Below, piece after piece: positions 1-6,450 of a DNA stretch of 9,850 bases (position 1 is its first letter; each line of letters begins with the position of its first letter). Below the pieces are notes generated by a model. That model searched no databases. It was not told the origin of the DNA and worked only from the letters and a program-made list of their open reading frames with translations. This stretch comes from an uncultured bacterium (GTDB lineage: Bacteria > Actinomycetota > Coriobacteriia > Coriobacteriales > Coriobacteriaceae), in the NCBI GenBank assembly GCA_905215195.1, contig CAJMPF010000044.1, forward strand, positions 1 through 9,850. Direction: 5' to 3'. The position numbers and the translations under genes are program-made.

Positions 1-2440
1 GGCAGAGCGTCCGACATACAAGCTCAGGTTTCTTGATCCCAAAAAGCGCTTTCCGGCCATGCCCGAGCAGCCTGCGGGACGCTCGTATGGCGTGGTTTGG
101 AAGCTCTTTGGCGAGGACCCGCATGAATCATGCTATGTTGTCGAATTCGTCGGCAAAAGCCATGTGTCGCTTTTGGGCTACGTGAGCGTTTCGGGTGAGG
201 TCTATAAGGTGGACCGTCCCGTTAACGAAGTATCGCTGCCCGACGATCCCGACATGCAGCTGATTCTTGACGAGTCCGATTCCAACATCGGTGAGATTGC
301 AGTCAGGGGTACCGATGGGACGATGCGCTCCCGGGCGCGAGTCATCGGCTCTCCCGAAGGCACCATGCGCGAACAATCCGATCGCGAGACGTGGAATTCG
401 ACGCGCAGCCTTCGCTACGGCGAGTTCATGGCCTCGATGTTCTTGCGTTACGTGATATTCGCCGATTCTGAAAACGCTGTCTCAGACACGGCAGGCGGTG
501 ACGGCCTCGACGAGGGTATGAAAAATGCCGTCGACAAAATCAAACTTGTAAAACTCCCCGAGCCGGTCGAGGTGTTTTTGGGCTTTAACACGGCACCGCT
601 CCCCGATGCTATCGAGACGCTGCTCTACCGCGTTGACCATGCCGAGAATCCGAGCGGTATCGAGCGCTATGCCGCCACCCTTATGAGCGAAATTGACTTG
701 CCCCGCCTGCGCACCATCGCTGCCAAGTCCGAGATGAGCTTGGCTCGCATTGATCGCTCAAAGCTTTTCTATCTCAATTTTGATCGTAGCCTGCTGGACC
801 AGGACGAGATTGACATGCTGCTTGCCATCGAGTGCCGTCTCAACCGCCTCTCTGGCATCCTCGAGCGCATCGGGGCCGGATTGGCCCCTGCGGCATCCTC
901 GCCGAGCCTTGAGGGCTGCGCGCTCTTTGATGCATGGCATATCGCCAAGACGACCAACGATGTTCCCCGACTGCTCGATACGGCCTCGAGCGATAACCCG
1001 TGGGGCAAACCGGGTACGGTGGCTTGCCAGCCGGGCGGTGAGTGGGATGTGCGTACCCGCTTCGCGCGTATTGTCGAGGCGCTTAACGTGGTCACACGGC
1101 TCGACTATACCTATCGGGCAAACGTTGCCGAGGGGATTATGCTCGTTCGGTTTGGGCGGTCTGTCGTTGATGCCATGCCGCAACGTGAATACGACGCTCA
1201 AGATGACGCTTGGCGCGAGCTGGACGAGGACACGCGCGCGATCTGGGGCGCGGAGCACGATGCACGTGTGGCGCTCACGCTTGCGGCAGCGTGTTTTGCC
1301 GCGGGCACCTGCATCACGCGCTGCTATGTGCAGATTGCTGCTCCCGACAGTGAGCAGGGCGAGCGCGTTGTCGCAACATATTTCTTTGGGCGCGCGGCCT
1401 ATCTGGCCGATTGCGTGCCTGTCGCCAAGGATCTTGAGAGCATGGACATGGGCGATATGCCGTGCAAGCGTGTGCTTGAGGCGTATGAGTCAACCGCTCC
1501 GGAGACGATTGAGCCTGCGGAGGTTCATGCTCGTCCGCGTGATGACCACCGCGCCCTGCCGCCGGCGCTGCGTGATCTGCTGCTTGCCGATACGGCTGAC
1601 GAGTTGGAGGTCATGGAAGAGGACGACGACCCATACGTGGCGCGTGTTGTTGAATTGCGCGAGCAGGCAAAAGTCGACCGTACAGGTGCTTTTGAAGGCT
1701 TTTCCCGTCTTGTCGAGGAGTTGGAGGCTAAGTGCGCCGTCGCCGAGCTTTTAGCGACAGGTCCGGTTCAAACGCAGTTTTGCGATAACCAGCTGGTGCG
1801 CATGGTGCTACCGGTGTTGGAAGAAGACCGCTCTGTGCGAATCCTTCGTGCGCCCGATGCGCTGTACTTTGCCCAGCACGAGATCTGCAGCTTTTACGTC
1901 GAGCAAGAGGACTTTGAACGAGCGCTGCCCGAGGTGCGCCATCTTTACGATCTGGCGCGCTCGTCCATGCAATCGCACTTTGCGCTCATCAACGTGCTTG
2001 CGCGTCTGGAGCGCTTTGACGAGATTATCGAGGTGGCGCGCCACGGCCTACGTATTGCCAGCGATCGTTCTGCAATCGGCTACCTGTTCTATCGCCTGGC
2101 GTTTGCCTATTGGAATTGCGATCAGCTCGACCTTGCGCTGGCTTGTTACCGTCTGGTGCCGCGCGGCGAGGAGTCGGGCAGCAGCGCGCTGGAAGAAATG
2201 CAGGGCCTTATGAACGAGATGGGCGTCAGCGAGCCTCCGACGTTCGAGGAAGCGGTCGAGACCATCCGCAAGGCTGGACTCGAGCTGCCGCCAGTGTCCG
2301 CCGTGACGAATCAGCTGGCAGATGCCGCTGTGCAACTGGTCGACAACGGCTTCTTTTTCCTGGCACGCGGTTGCATCTTCCAAATGTGGCGCACCATGGG
2401 CAACGACGAGCTCGGCTCCCTCAACCGCTCGCTGGGGTAG
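1..2440 (+). CDS. Large protein of unknown function with TPR-like C-terminus (5' end outside the window)
   Basis: I do not recognise the family. An ATG at 59 gives 793 residues, but the same frame is open from position 2 (Ala-Glu-Arg-Pro-Thr-Tyr and so on). No ribosome binding site precedes 59, so the true start probably lies upstream and the gene is cut by the window edge. The protein has no signal peptide or membrane segment and is acidic, so it is probably cytoplasmic. Counting from Met-59, roughly residues 598-705 read as helical TPR-like repeats (EDFERALPEVRHLYDLA, then RFDEIIEVARHGLRI, then QLDLALACYRLVP). TPRs usually bind other proteins, but no catalytic motif is visible. An acidic linker (EEDDDPY) lies near residue 522. 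The stop is TAG at 2438-2440. The next gene on the same strand starts 162 bases later behind its own repeat array, so co-transcription is uncertain. The coding region is secure; the function is unknown. Confidence 0.85.
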   Translation, partial: AERPTYKLRFLDPKKRFPAMPEQPAGRSYGVVWKLFGEDPHESCYVVEFVGKSHVSLLGYVSVSGEVYKVDRPVNEVSLPDDPDMQLILDESDSNIGEIAVRGTDGTMRSRARVIGSPEGTMREQSDRETWNSTRSLRYGEFMASMFLRYVIFADSENAVSDTAGGDGLDEGMKNAVDKIKLVKLPEPVEVFLGFNTAPLPDAIETLLYRVDHAENPSGIERYAATLMSEIDLPRLRTIAAKSEMSLARIDRSKLFYLNFDRSLLDQDEIDMLLAIECRLNRLSGILERIGAGLAPAASSPSLEGCALFDAWHIAKTTNDVPRLLDTASSDNPWGKPGTVACQPGGEWDVRTRFARIVEALNVVTRLDYTYRANVAEGIMLVRFGRSVVDAMPQREYDAQDDAWRELDEDTRAIWGAEHDARVALTLAAACFAAGTCITRCYVQIAAPDSEQGERVVATYFFGRAAYLADCVPVAKDLESMDMGDMPCKRVLEAYESTAPETIEPAEVHARPRDDHRALPPALRDLLLADTADELEVMEEDDDPYVARVVELREQAKVDRTGAFEGFSRLVEELEAKCAVAELLATGPVQTQFCDNQLVRMVLPVLEEDRSVRILRAPDALYFAQHEICSFYVEQEDFERALPEVRHLYDLARSSMQSHFALINVLARLERFDEIIEVARHGLRIASDRSAIGYLFYRLAFAYWNCDQLDLALACYRLVPRGEESGSSALEEMQGLMNEMGVSEPPTFEEAVETIRKAGLELPPVSAVTNQLADAAVQLVDNGFFFLARGCIFQMWRTMGNDELGSLNRSLG

Positions 2441-2530
2441 GGGCGATATAGAGGGGCCGCACCGCGCTATTTGTATCGGCGCGGGCGGGAGGACCCGGCA
2501 GGATCGGTAAGGCATAAAGCCGCCGAGCCT

Positions 2531-2585
2531 GCTAAAACTGTTAAACTCTGCTAAAGTTGCTAAACTTTGTTAAAGTTGTTAAAAC
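2531..2585 (+). repeat. Array of six G(C/T)TAAA motifs spaced 9-10 bp apart
   Basis: Six copies of G(C/T)TAAA followed by AC, CT or GT start at 2531, 2540, 2550, 2559, 2569 and 2578, so the steps alternate 9 and 10 bp. They form nested dyads: AACTTT (2563-2568) and AAAGTT (2572-2577) flank GTT, and AAAGTT (2553-2558) faces AACTTT (2563-2568). CTGCTA (2529-2534) and TAGCAG (2586-2591) bracket the block as an inverted repeat. The array is far more A/T-rich than its surroundings and ends just before the ribosome binding site of the AAA+ ATPase gene, so it must overlap that gene's promoter or leader. Regular near-helical spacing suggests a site for a multimeric DNA-binding protein, possibly the ATPase itself. 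The repeats are seen directly; the binding role is inferred. Confidence 0.85.
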
Positions 2586-2590
2586 TAGCA

Positions 2591-2598
2591 GAGGAGGG
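2591..2598 (+). promoter_or_regulatory. Ribosome binding site that fixes the AAA+ ATPase start
   Basis: GAGGAGGG ends five bases before the ATG at 2603. This site decides the start. The frame is also open back to a TTG at 2567, but that would translate the repeat array and has no Shine-Dalgarno sequence. Confidence 0.85.
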
Positions 2599-2602
2599 CA
2601 GA

Positions 2603-3685
2603 ATGACGAAAGCTGTTAACCCCTTTAAGCCAACGGCGGGCATGAATCCGCCTGAGCTTATCGGACGGGACACTGTTTTGGATGACTTTGCCGAGGCTCT
2701 TGAGAATGGTCCTGGTGCCCCCGATCGACTCATGCGCATCTCGGGCGTCCGAGGCACAGGTAAAACGGTGCTCCTTAATGCATTGGGTGACCTTGCACGC
2801 AAAAAAGGATTCGAGGTCGTTGACGTTGCCTCCAATGCTGGTTTTTGCAATAGAATCCTCGAGGCTCTGCAGCGAAACGTTCGTCTTGAATCAATCTCGA
2901 TTTCCCCATCGATTTTAGGGGTCAGCCTTGGCTCCATGGAGATGTCGAAGTCGGCCTCTCATCTGGGCGAGGCGATGTACGATGCTGCGAAGCGCGGTGG
3001 TCTGCTCATTACGCTCGACGAGATCCAGGATGCCTCAACTGAGGAAATGCGCGAGCTAGGCAATGAGATGCAGCTCTTGATCCGCCAAGGAGCGAATGTC
3101 GCTTTCGCTTTCGCCGGGCTGCCGACATCGGTAGATGGCGTGGTGGTGGATGATACGTTGACGTTCCTTCAGCGAGCCAAACATGTTGAACTTACTCGGC
3201 TTTCCGATTTTGAAGTTGGCGGATCGTTTGAGGATACGATGAGACGAGCGGGCAAGGAGCTCGACAAAGGTGCCGCTGAGCTATTAACAAAAGCTTCGGC
3301 AGGCTATCCCTTTATGGTCCAGCTGGTCGGATATTACGCTTGGCAGGTTGCTGCGCGCAGTGGGGCGGAGAGCGTGAGCGAAGAGGCGGCTCGTAAGGGT
3401 ATCCAGGCGGCTCTTGATAGCTTTAATGCTATGGTGATTGCCCCAGCGCTGCGCAGGGTGTCGGAACGGCAGTTTCAGTATCTCGCGGCGATGGCTCAAT
3501 GCGAGGGCGTCGATATCGCCAACGGCGATATCGCCAAGAAGATGGGTTTGTCGGCGAACAAAGTTGGGTCATATCGCAAGCGTCTGATCGATGCGGGGTT
3601 GATTGAGCCCGCGGGCTATGGCTGTGTTTCGTTTGCAATTCCGTACATGCGCGATTATCTGTTGGAGACCGTTCGAGAGGACTAA
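2603..3685 (+). CDS. Orc1/Cdc6-like AAA+ ATPase with C-terminal winged helix
   Basis: The 360-residue protein starts at ATG 2603. It resembles the AAA_16/Orc1-Cdc6-like ATPases that occur in many bacteria and archaea, mostly without assigned roles. An LIGRD box (residues 19-23) precedes the Walker A motif GVRGTGKT (48-55). Walker B is LLITLDE with D139-E140. A sensor-1-like strand with AFAFAGLP follows near residues 164-172. About residues 287-355 look like a winged helix-turn-helix (ERQFQYLAAMA, then IAKKMGLSANKVGSYRKRL, then LIEPAG), which would bind DNA. No nuclease domain or membrane segment is seen. The gene lies between two repeat arrays, 2531-2585 upstream and 3734-3873 downstream, which suggests autoregulation or a DNA-site-dependent function. 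No obvious partner gene is adjacent. The ATPase and winged-helix assignment is good. A role as a replication initiator is only a possibility; ATPases of this type are also found with toxin-like or regulatory roles. Confidence 0.87.
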   Translation: MTKAVNPFKPTAGMNPPELIGRDTVLDDFAEALENGPGAPDRLMRISGVRGTGKTVLLNALGDLARKKGFEVVDVASNAGFCNRILEALQRNVRLESISISPSILGVSLGSMEMSKSASHLGEAMYDAAKRGGLLITLDEIQDASTEEMRELGNEMQLLIRQGANVAFAFAGLPTSVDGVVVDDTLTFLQRAKHVELTRLSDFEVGGSFEDTMRRAGKELDKGAAELLTKASAGYPFMVQLVGYYAWQVAARSGAESVSEEAARKGIQAALDSFNAMVIAPALRRVSERQFQYLAAMAQCEGVDIANGDIAKKMGLSANKVGSYRKRLIDAGLIEPAGYGCVSFAIPYMRDYLLETVRED

Positions 3686-3733
3686 TAAAGACTGGAGGCA
3701 TCGACGCCGCCGCTGGGGTTGCCCCCGTATCTT

Positions 3734-3792
3734 TGTCTCAATCTGTAACATCTAGAGGGGATTACGGCATGCAGGTGTTTCAGATTGAGACA
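3734..3792. repeat. Inverted-repeat unit 1 (REP/BIME-like)
   Basis: A 16-base arm, TGTCTCAATCTGTAAC (3734-3749), is matched in reverse complement by GTTTCAGATTGAGACA (3777-3792) with one mismatch, around a 27-base interior. The unit is 59 bp long and could form a hairpin or a paired protein site. It is non-coding and lies between the ATPase stop and the tRNA promoter. Confidence 0.85.
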
Positions 3793-3814
3793 TTTGCGGA
3801 TAGCGCCGACTGTT

Positions 3815-3873
3815 TGTCTAAATCTGTAACCTCTGGACGAAGATTTGTCCTGCAACTGTTACAGATTGAGATG
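3815..3873. repeat. Inverted-repeat unit 2 (REP/BIME-like)
   Basis: This is a second 59-bp unit, exactly 81 bp downstream of the first. Its left arm is TGTCTAAATCTGTAAC (3815-3830), and its right arm, GTTACAGATTGAGA (3858-3871), is the reverse complement of the same consensus. The two units agree at about 42 of 59 positions. The arms are best conserved; the interiors are diverged but of equal length. They therefore look like two copies of one element rather than chance hairpins. Confidence 0.85.
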
Positions 3874-3922
3874 ATTGGCTGAGACGTCTACTGGCAAATT
3901 GGAATCGCTCCAAAATTTCCCC

Positions 3923-3951
3923 TTGCCCATCCTTGGCTGTTTGGTTACTAT
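3923..3951 (+). promoter_or_regulatory. Predicted promoter of tRNA-Ser
   Basis: A -35 TTGCCC (3923-3928) and a -10 TACTAT (3946-3951) are separated by 17 bp. Transcription would start near 3958, about eight bases before the mature tRNA. The spacing is ideal for a sigma-70 type promoter. Confidence 0.65.
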
Positions 3952-3965
3952 AGAACGGCTGTTAC

Positions 3966-4056
3966 GGAGAGCTGACCGAGAGGCCGAAGGTGCTCGCCTG
4001 CTAAGCGAGTATGCCCCAAAAGGGCATCTGGGGTTCGAATCCCCAGCTCTCCGCCA
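3966..4056 (+). tRNA. tRNA-Ser (GCU anticodon), CCA encoded
   Basis: The acceptor stem GGAGAGC (3966-3972) pairs with GCTCTCC (4046-4052). The discriminator is G4053, and CCA is encoded at 4054-4056. The anticodon stem CTCGC (3993-3997) pairs with GCGAG (4005-4009) around a seven-base loop with anticodon GCT at 4000-4002, which reads AGC and AGU serine codons. A long variable arm (ATGCCC pairing GGGCAT, about 4011-4026) marks a class II tRNA, as expected for serine. The T-arm is TGGGG-TTCGAAT-CCCCA. All arms are intact. The gene has its own promoter and terminator and stands alone. Confidence 0.97.
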
Positions 4057-4070
4057 GTTTAACTTTAAAG

Positions 4071-4096
4071 AAGGGTCCCATCGGGGGCCCTTTTTT
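4071..4096 (+). terminator. Rho-independent terminator after tRNA-Ser
   Basis: AAGGGTCCC (4071-4079) pairs with GGGGCCCTT (4084-4092), including one G-T wobble, around the loop ATCG. A run of six T residues covers 4091-4096. It lies 15 bases after the encoded CCA. Confidence 0.88.
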
Positions 4097-4112
4097 ATTA
4101 TCGAGAAAGGGC

Positions 4113-4129
4113 GCTGGGGATTCGAACCC
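4113..4129 (-). repeat. Inverted 17-bp copy of the tRNA-Ser T-arm and acceptor junction
   Basis: Read on the minus strand, these 17 bases are identical to 4031-4047 of the tRNA-Ser gene (GGGTTCGAATCCCCAGC). Outside them the match stops, and no D-arm, anticodon arm or acceptor partner can be found, so this is not a tRNA gene. It lies between the two convergent terminators. It may be a relic of a tRNA 3' end, for example an old attachment site or a decayed tRNA. The T-arm is itself nearly palindromic, so the original orientation is uncertain. Confidence 0.6.
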
Positions 4130-4131
4130 TC

Positions 4132-4165
4132 AAAAAAAGGAGGCATCCTTTCGGACACCTCCTTT
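4132..4165 (-). terminator. Rho-independent terminator of the carboxypeptidase gene
   Basis: On the minus strand AAAGGAGG pairs with CCTCCTTT. A TG/TG internal loop and a TCC/GGA pair lead to a GAAA tetraloop, and a run of T residues follows (A4132-4138 on the plus strand). It begins 24 bases after the stop of the D,D-carboxypeptidase frame and converges on the tRNA-Ser terminator. Confidence 0.9.
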
Positions 4166-4189
4166 CAGCGAGTGTATTGTTCTTCGATC

Positions 4190-5531
4190 TTACATCTCGG
4201 GCGCCTTGGCTACGGTCTCGCTCTCGGCTGTGAGCGGGCGGTTGTCAATGCGGCGCCCTAAGCGATCGAGCTTCACGAGTAGCCATTCAATGGGATTCGG
4301 CCCCGAGCCTTCCTCGTCGGCAACCAAATCCATGACGGCAATCTTGTTGCCATCCTGCTTGAGCGTCACACTGCCCACCTTGTCGCCCACATGCACCGTG
4401 CCCGAAAGATCGTCGTAGCTAACCTTTTCGGTCACCTCGCCGGCAAGGGAAAACACGGTCGCTTGCGCCGTAGGATCGGCGAGTGTGGCGTCGATTGTCT
4501 TATCCGTCCAGTCGGTTTGGCCAACGCGCGCCATAAGCGGGTTGCCGTTGGCGGTCTTTTCCTGCGTGTTGGCGATGGCGACCGTCACCTTGTGACCGTA
4601 GTACCAATTGGCAAGGGTTGCGGTATCGGTAAAGCGCTGGTCGGTGGTGGTGGAGTTCAAAACGACGGTGTAGATCTCGTCGCCGTCGAGGTTGTAGGCG
4701 CTCGTAAAGCAATAGCCCGCGTCGTCGGTGGTGCCGGTCTTGCCGCCGATGTTGCCATCTTGGCCCAGCAAATAGTTATGCGTGTCCATGGAATGCGAAT
4801 GGTCGGTGCCGTCGGCGCCCGTGACCTCGATCCAGGAATCCTCGCTCGCTACGACCTCGCGGATCGTGTCGTTTTTCATGGCCTCCTGCATCATCAGCGC
4901 TACGTCATGTGCGGTTGAGTGCATATCGCCAGCCCACTCATCAAAGTCCAGACCATGCGGGTTTTCAAAAAGCGTACCGGTGCAGCCGAGCTTCTTAGCG
5001 CGCTCGTTCATGGCCTTCACAAATGTGGCCTCGGCGTCTTTGGTCTTAGGGTCGATCTTCTTGCCCACATATTCGGCGAGGACGATGGCGGCGTCGTTGC
5101 CCGAGGGAATCATCAGGCCGCGCAGTGCCTGCTCCACGGTAAGCTCGTCGCCTTCGAGCAAGCCGGCGGTCGAATTACCCACGGTGGCTGCGGCGTTGCT
5201 TACCGTGACCTTCTCGTCCATCTTGCAATTCTCGACGGTTAGGATCGCGGTCATGACCTTGGTGATCGAGGCGATCTTGACCTGCTCATCGGCGCCACGG
5301 GCATAGTAGACGGTGCCGTCTTTGCCCATGACGAGGGCATTGGTCGCATCGATATCGGGCAGGTTTTCGGCCGTGATGCCGCGCGCATCGGCGGGTTTTG
5401 CCGCAAACATTGTCGGTCGTGAGCACTTGGGCGCCGGCGACGGTGGGCACGCCAGCGGCAAGGGCGATAGCGCAGACAAAGCCGGCGGCAAGCTGGGCTG
5501 AGCGCTTTGCAAAAGAGGTGAGGGACTTCAC
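4190..5531 (-). CDS. D-alanyl-D-alanine carboxypeptidase, S11/PBP5 family, with an apparent frameshift after the signal peptide
   Basis: This penicillin-binding enzyme trims the terminal D-alanine from peptidoglycan stem peptides outside the membrane. Numbered in the repaired frame (446 residues), the active-site SITK is at 88-91, SGN at 143-145 and KTG at 264-266. A PBP5-type C-terminal domain and an amphipathic tail (NPIEWLLVKLDRLGRRI), a plausible membrane anchor, follow. The best start is GTG 5531, which gives a basic n-region, a hydrophobic core and an Ala-Gly-Ala cleavage site before Gln-Val-Leu. However, the signal peptide is in a different frame from the catalytic part, and the shift lies near 5405-5407. 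From 5531 to 4190 there are 1342 bases, one more than a multiple of three. Alternative starts in the catalytic frame (ATG 5410 or TTG 5512) have no ribosome binding site and no signal peptide. As given, the gene is either disrupted or carries a sequencing error. It is transcribed divergently from a VanR/VanS-like pair. Confidence 0.88.
5401..5412 (-). other. Apparent one-base frameshift site in the carboxypeptidase gene
   Basis: On the minus strand, the frame encoding the signal peptide reads ...VLTTDNV and then becomes arginine- and cysteine-rich nonsense, ending at 5286. The next frame reads AAKPADARGITAENLPD and continues into the catalytic domain. Removing one T from the TTT at 5407-5405 joins them as DNV-AAKPADA. 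The exact base cannot be fixed, since any nearby one-base insertion would have the same effect. Confidence 0.75.
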
Positions 5532-5570
5532 GGATTTCGCTTTCGACGGGATGGTCTCTTCTGGAACTAG

Positions 5571-5576
5571 AGTATA
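5571..5576 (-). promoter_or_regulatory. Predicted -10 element for the carboxypeptidase gene
   Basis: TATACT on the minus strand would start transcription near 5563, giving a leader of about 32 bases to GTG 5531. It lies downstream of the more distal in-frame ATG near 5605, which supports the GTG start. The -35 region is weak (ATGATC or TGATCG). Confidence 0.5.
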
Positions 5577-5642
5577 TCGTTTGCCGGCGTCGGCGATCAT
5601 CGCGTGCGCGCTTGGCCCACATCCGCACCCGAACGGGCACAA

Positions 5643-5669
5643 GGGTGCTTAAGGCCGACTTAATCACCC
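5643..5669. promoter_or_regulatory. 27-bp dyad in the divergent promoter region, candidate operator
   Basis: GGGTGCTTAAG (5643-5653) and CTTAATCACCC (5659-5669) are inverted repeats matching at 10 of 11 positions around GCCGA. Within it CTTAA also occurs as a direct repeat with an 11-bp step (5648 and 5659), the spacing typical of OmpR/PhoB-family regulators. It lies about 46-72 bases upstream of the predicted start of the response-regulator transcript. It has no T-run and is therefore not a terminator. Confidence 0.6.
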
Positions 5670-5702
5670 ACGCTTGTTGTGTGTGGCGTGCGTCGCCTCA
5701 GG

Positions 5703-5708
5703 CATAAT
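5703..5708 (+). promoter_or_regulatory. Predicted -10 element for the VanR/VanS-like operon
   Basis: CATAAT lies 20 bases upstream of the response-regulator ATG. The corresponding -35 (TGTGTG, 5680-5685) is poor, as in promoters that need an activator. The dyad at 5643-5669 lies just upstream. Confidence 0.45.
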
Positions 5709-5728
5709 GGAGCGCGAGAGGAGCACGC

Positions 5729-6424
5729 ATGAACGAGCGCATACTGGTAGTTGATGACGAGAAGGCCATCGCCGACTTGGTTGGTATCTACCTTACAAAA
5801 GAGGGCTTTGATGTCCAGATTGCCTATAGCGGGGCCGATGCTGCCAAGGCAATCTTGGAGCAGGAGTTCGATCTGGCGCTGCTGGATGTCATGCTGCCCG
5901 ATATCGATGGGTTTGAGCTGCTGCGTGCGATCCGTTCCAGCCATACCTATCCCGTGATCATGCTGACGGCGCGCGATGCCCAGCAAGACAAGATCGAGGG
6001 CCTTTCGCTTGGCGCGGACGATTACGTGGTTAAGCCGTTCCGTCCGCTGGAGCTCATCGCGCGCGTGCACGCTCAGCTTCGCCGCTACACCAGCTACGGT
6101 AGCCGTACACAGGCGGCCGAGTCGCCGACCATTCAGCTCGACGGCTTGGAGATCAACCGCGATGCTCGTTCCGTAACGGTGGACGGTTCACCGGTACGCC
6201 TCACACCCACCGAGTATTCAATCTTGCTGTATCTGGTCGAGCATCGCGGCAGCGTGGTGGCCGTGGAGGACCTGTTCCGCGCGGTGTGGAACGAGGATTT
6301 TATGCCCGGCTCCAACAATACGGTGATGGTGCATATTCGCCACTTGCGCGAAAAGATCGGCGACGACGCACAAAAGCCGCGCTTTATCAAAAACGTCTGG
6401 GGCGTTGGCTACATAATCGAATAA
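5729..6424 (+). CDS. VanR-like response regulator, OmpR/PhoB family
   Basis: This 231-residue regulator has an N-terminal receiver domain with the acidic pair D9-D10, phosphoacceptor D53 (LALLDVMLPD), T80 and K102 (KPF). A C-terminal winged-helix DNA-binding domain covers about residues 130-231. The stretches FRPLELIARVHAQLRR and SNNTVMVHIRHLREK, and the ending KNVWGVGYIIE, closely resemble VanR of the vancomycin-resistance systems as I remember it. It is the same length as VanR. The start is well supported by AGAGGAG (5717-5723), five bases before the ATG. The partner kinase begins 26 bases after its stop, so the two form an operon. No vanH, vanA or vanX gene is present here, so I read it as a VanR-family cell-envelope regulator rather than proof of vancomycin resistance. 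Its neighbour, the D,D-carboxypeptidase, is a plausible target. Confidence 0.93.
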   Translation: MNERILVVDDEKAIADLVGIYLTKEGFDVQIAYSGADAAKAILEQEFDLALLDVMLPDIDGFELLRAIRSSHTYPVIMLTARDAQQDKIEGLSLGADDYVVKPFRPLELIARVHAQLRRYTSYGSRTQAAESPTIQLDGLEINRDARSVTVDGSPVRLTPTEYSILLYLVEHRGSVVAVEDLFRAVWNEDFMPGSNNTVMVHIRHLREKIGDDAQKPRFIKNVWGVGYIIE

Positions 6425-6450
6425 CGCTTTTCGCTTGTGAGGATCTTGAT

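Noticed and set aside
750..1754. 334-codon plus-strand frame inside the first gene
   Set aside because: It overlaps the 793-codon frame, is rich in Arg, Ser and Cys, lacks a ribosome binding site and shows no recognisable motif.
2567..2602. TTG start extending the AAA+ ATPase by 12 residues
   Set aside because: It would translate the repeat array and has no ribosome binding site, while ATG 2603 has GAGGAGGG at good distance.
3714..3727. GGGG-TTG-CCCC hairpin as terminator of the ATPase gene
   Set aside because: The stem is only four base pairs and no T-run follows, so I cannot support it as a terminator.
2529..3873. CRISPR array
   Set aside because: The repeat units are either 9-10 bp apart with no spacers or alternate in orientation, and no cas gene is present.
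4100..4200. Second tRNA gene on the minus strand
   Set aside because: Only T-arm-like sequence is present. The T-stem has mismatches, and no anticodon arm or 5' acceptor partner exists within tRNA length.
3859..4418. Open frames crossing the tRNA with Gly-Asp-Ser-Asn-Pro in their translations
   Set aside because: That peptide is the usual false signature from reading through tRNA T-arm sequence. The frames cross the tRNA, its terminator and the carboxypeptidase gene.
6286..6450. Upstream start for the VanS-like kinase
   Set aside because: The added 55 residues come from out-of-frame reading of the regulator gene. ATG 6451 has a ribosome binding site and gives a normal kinase N-terminus.
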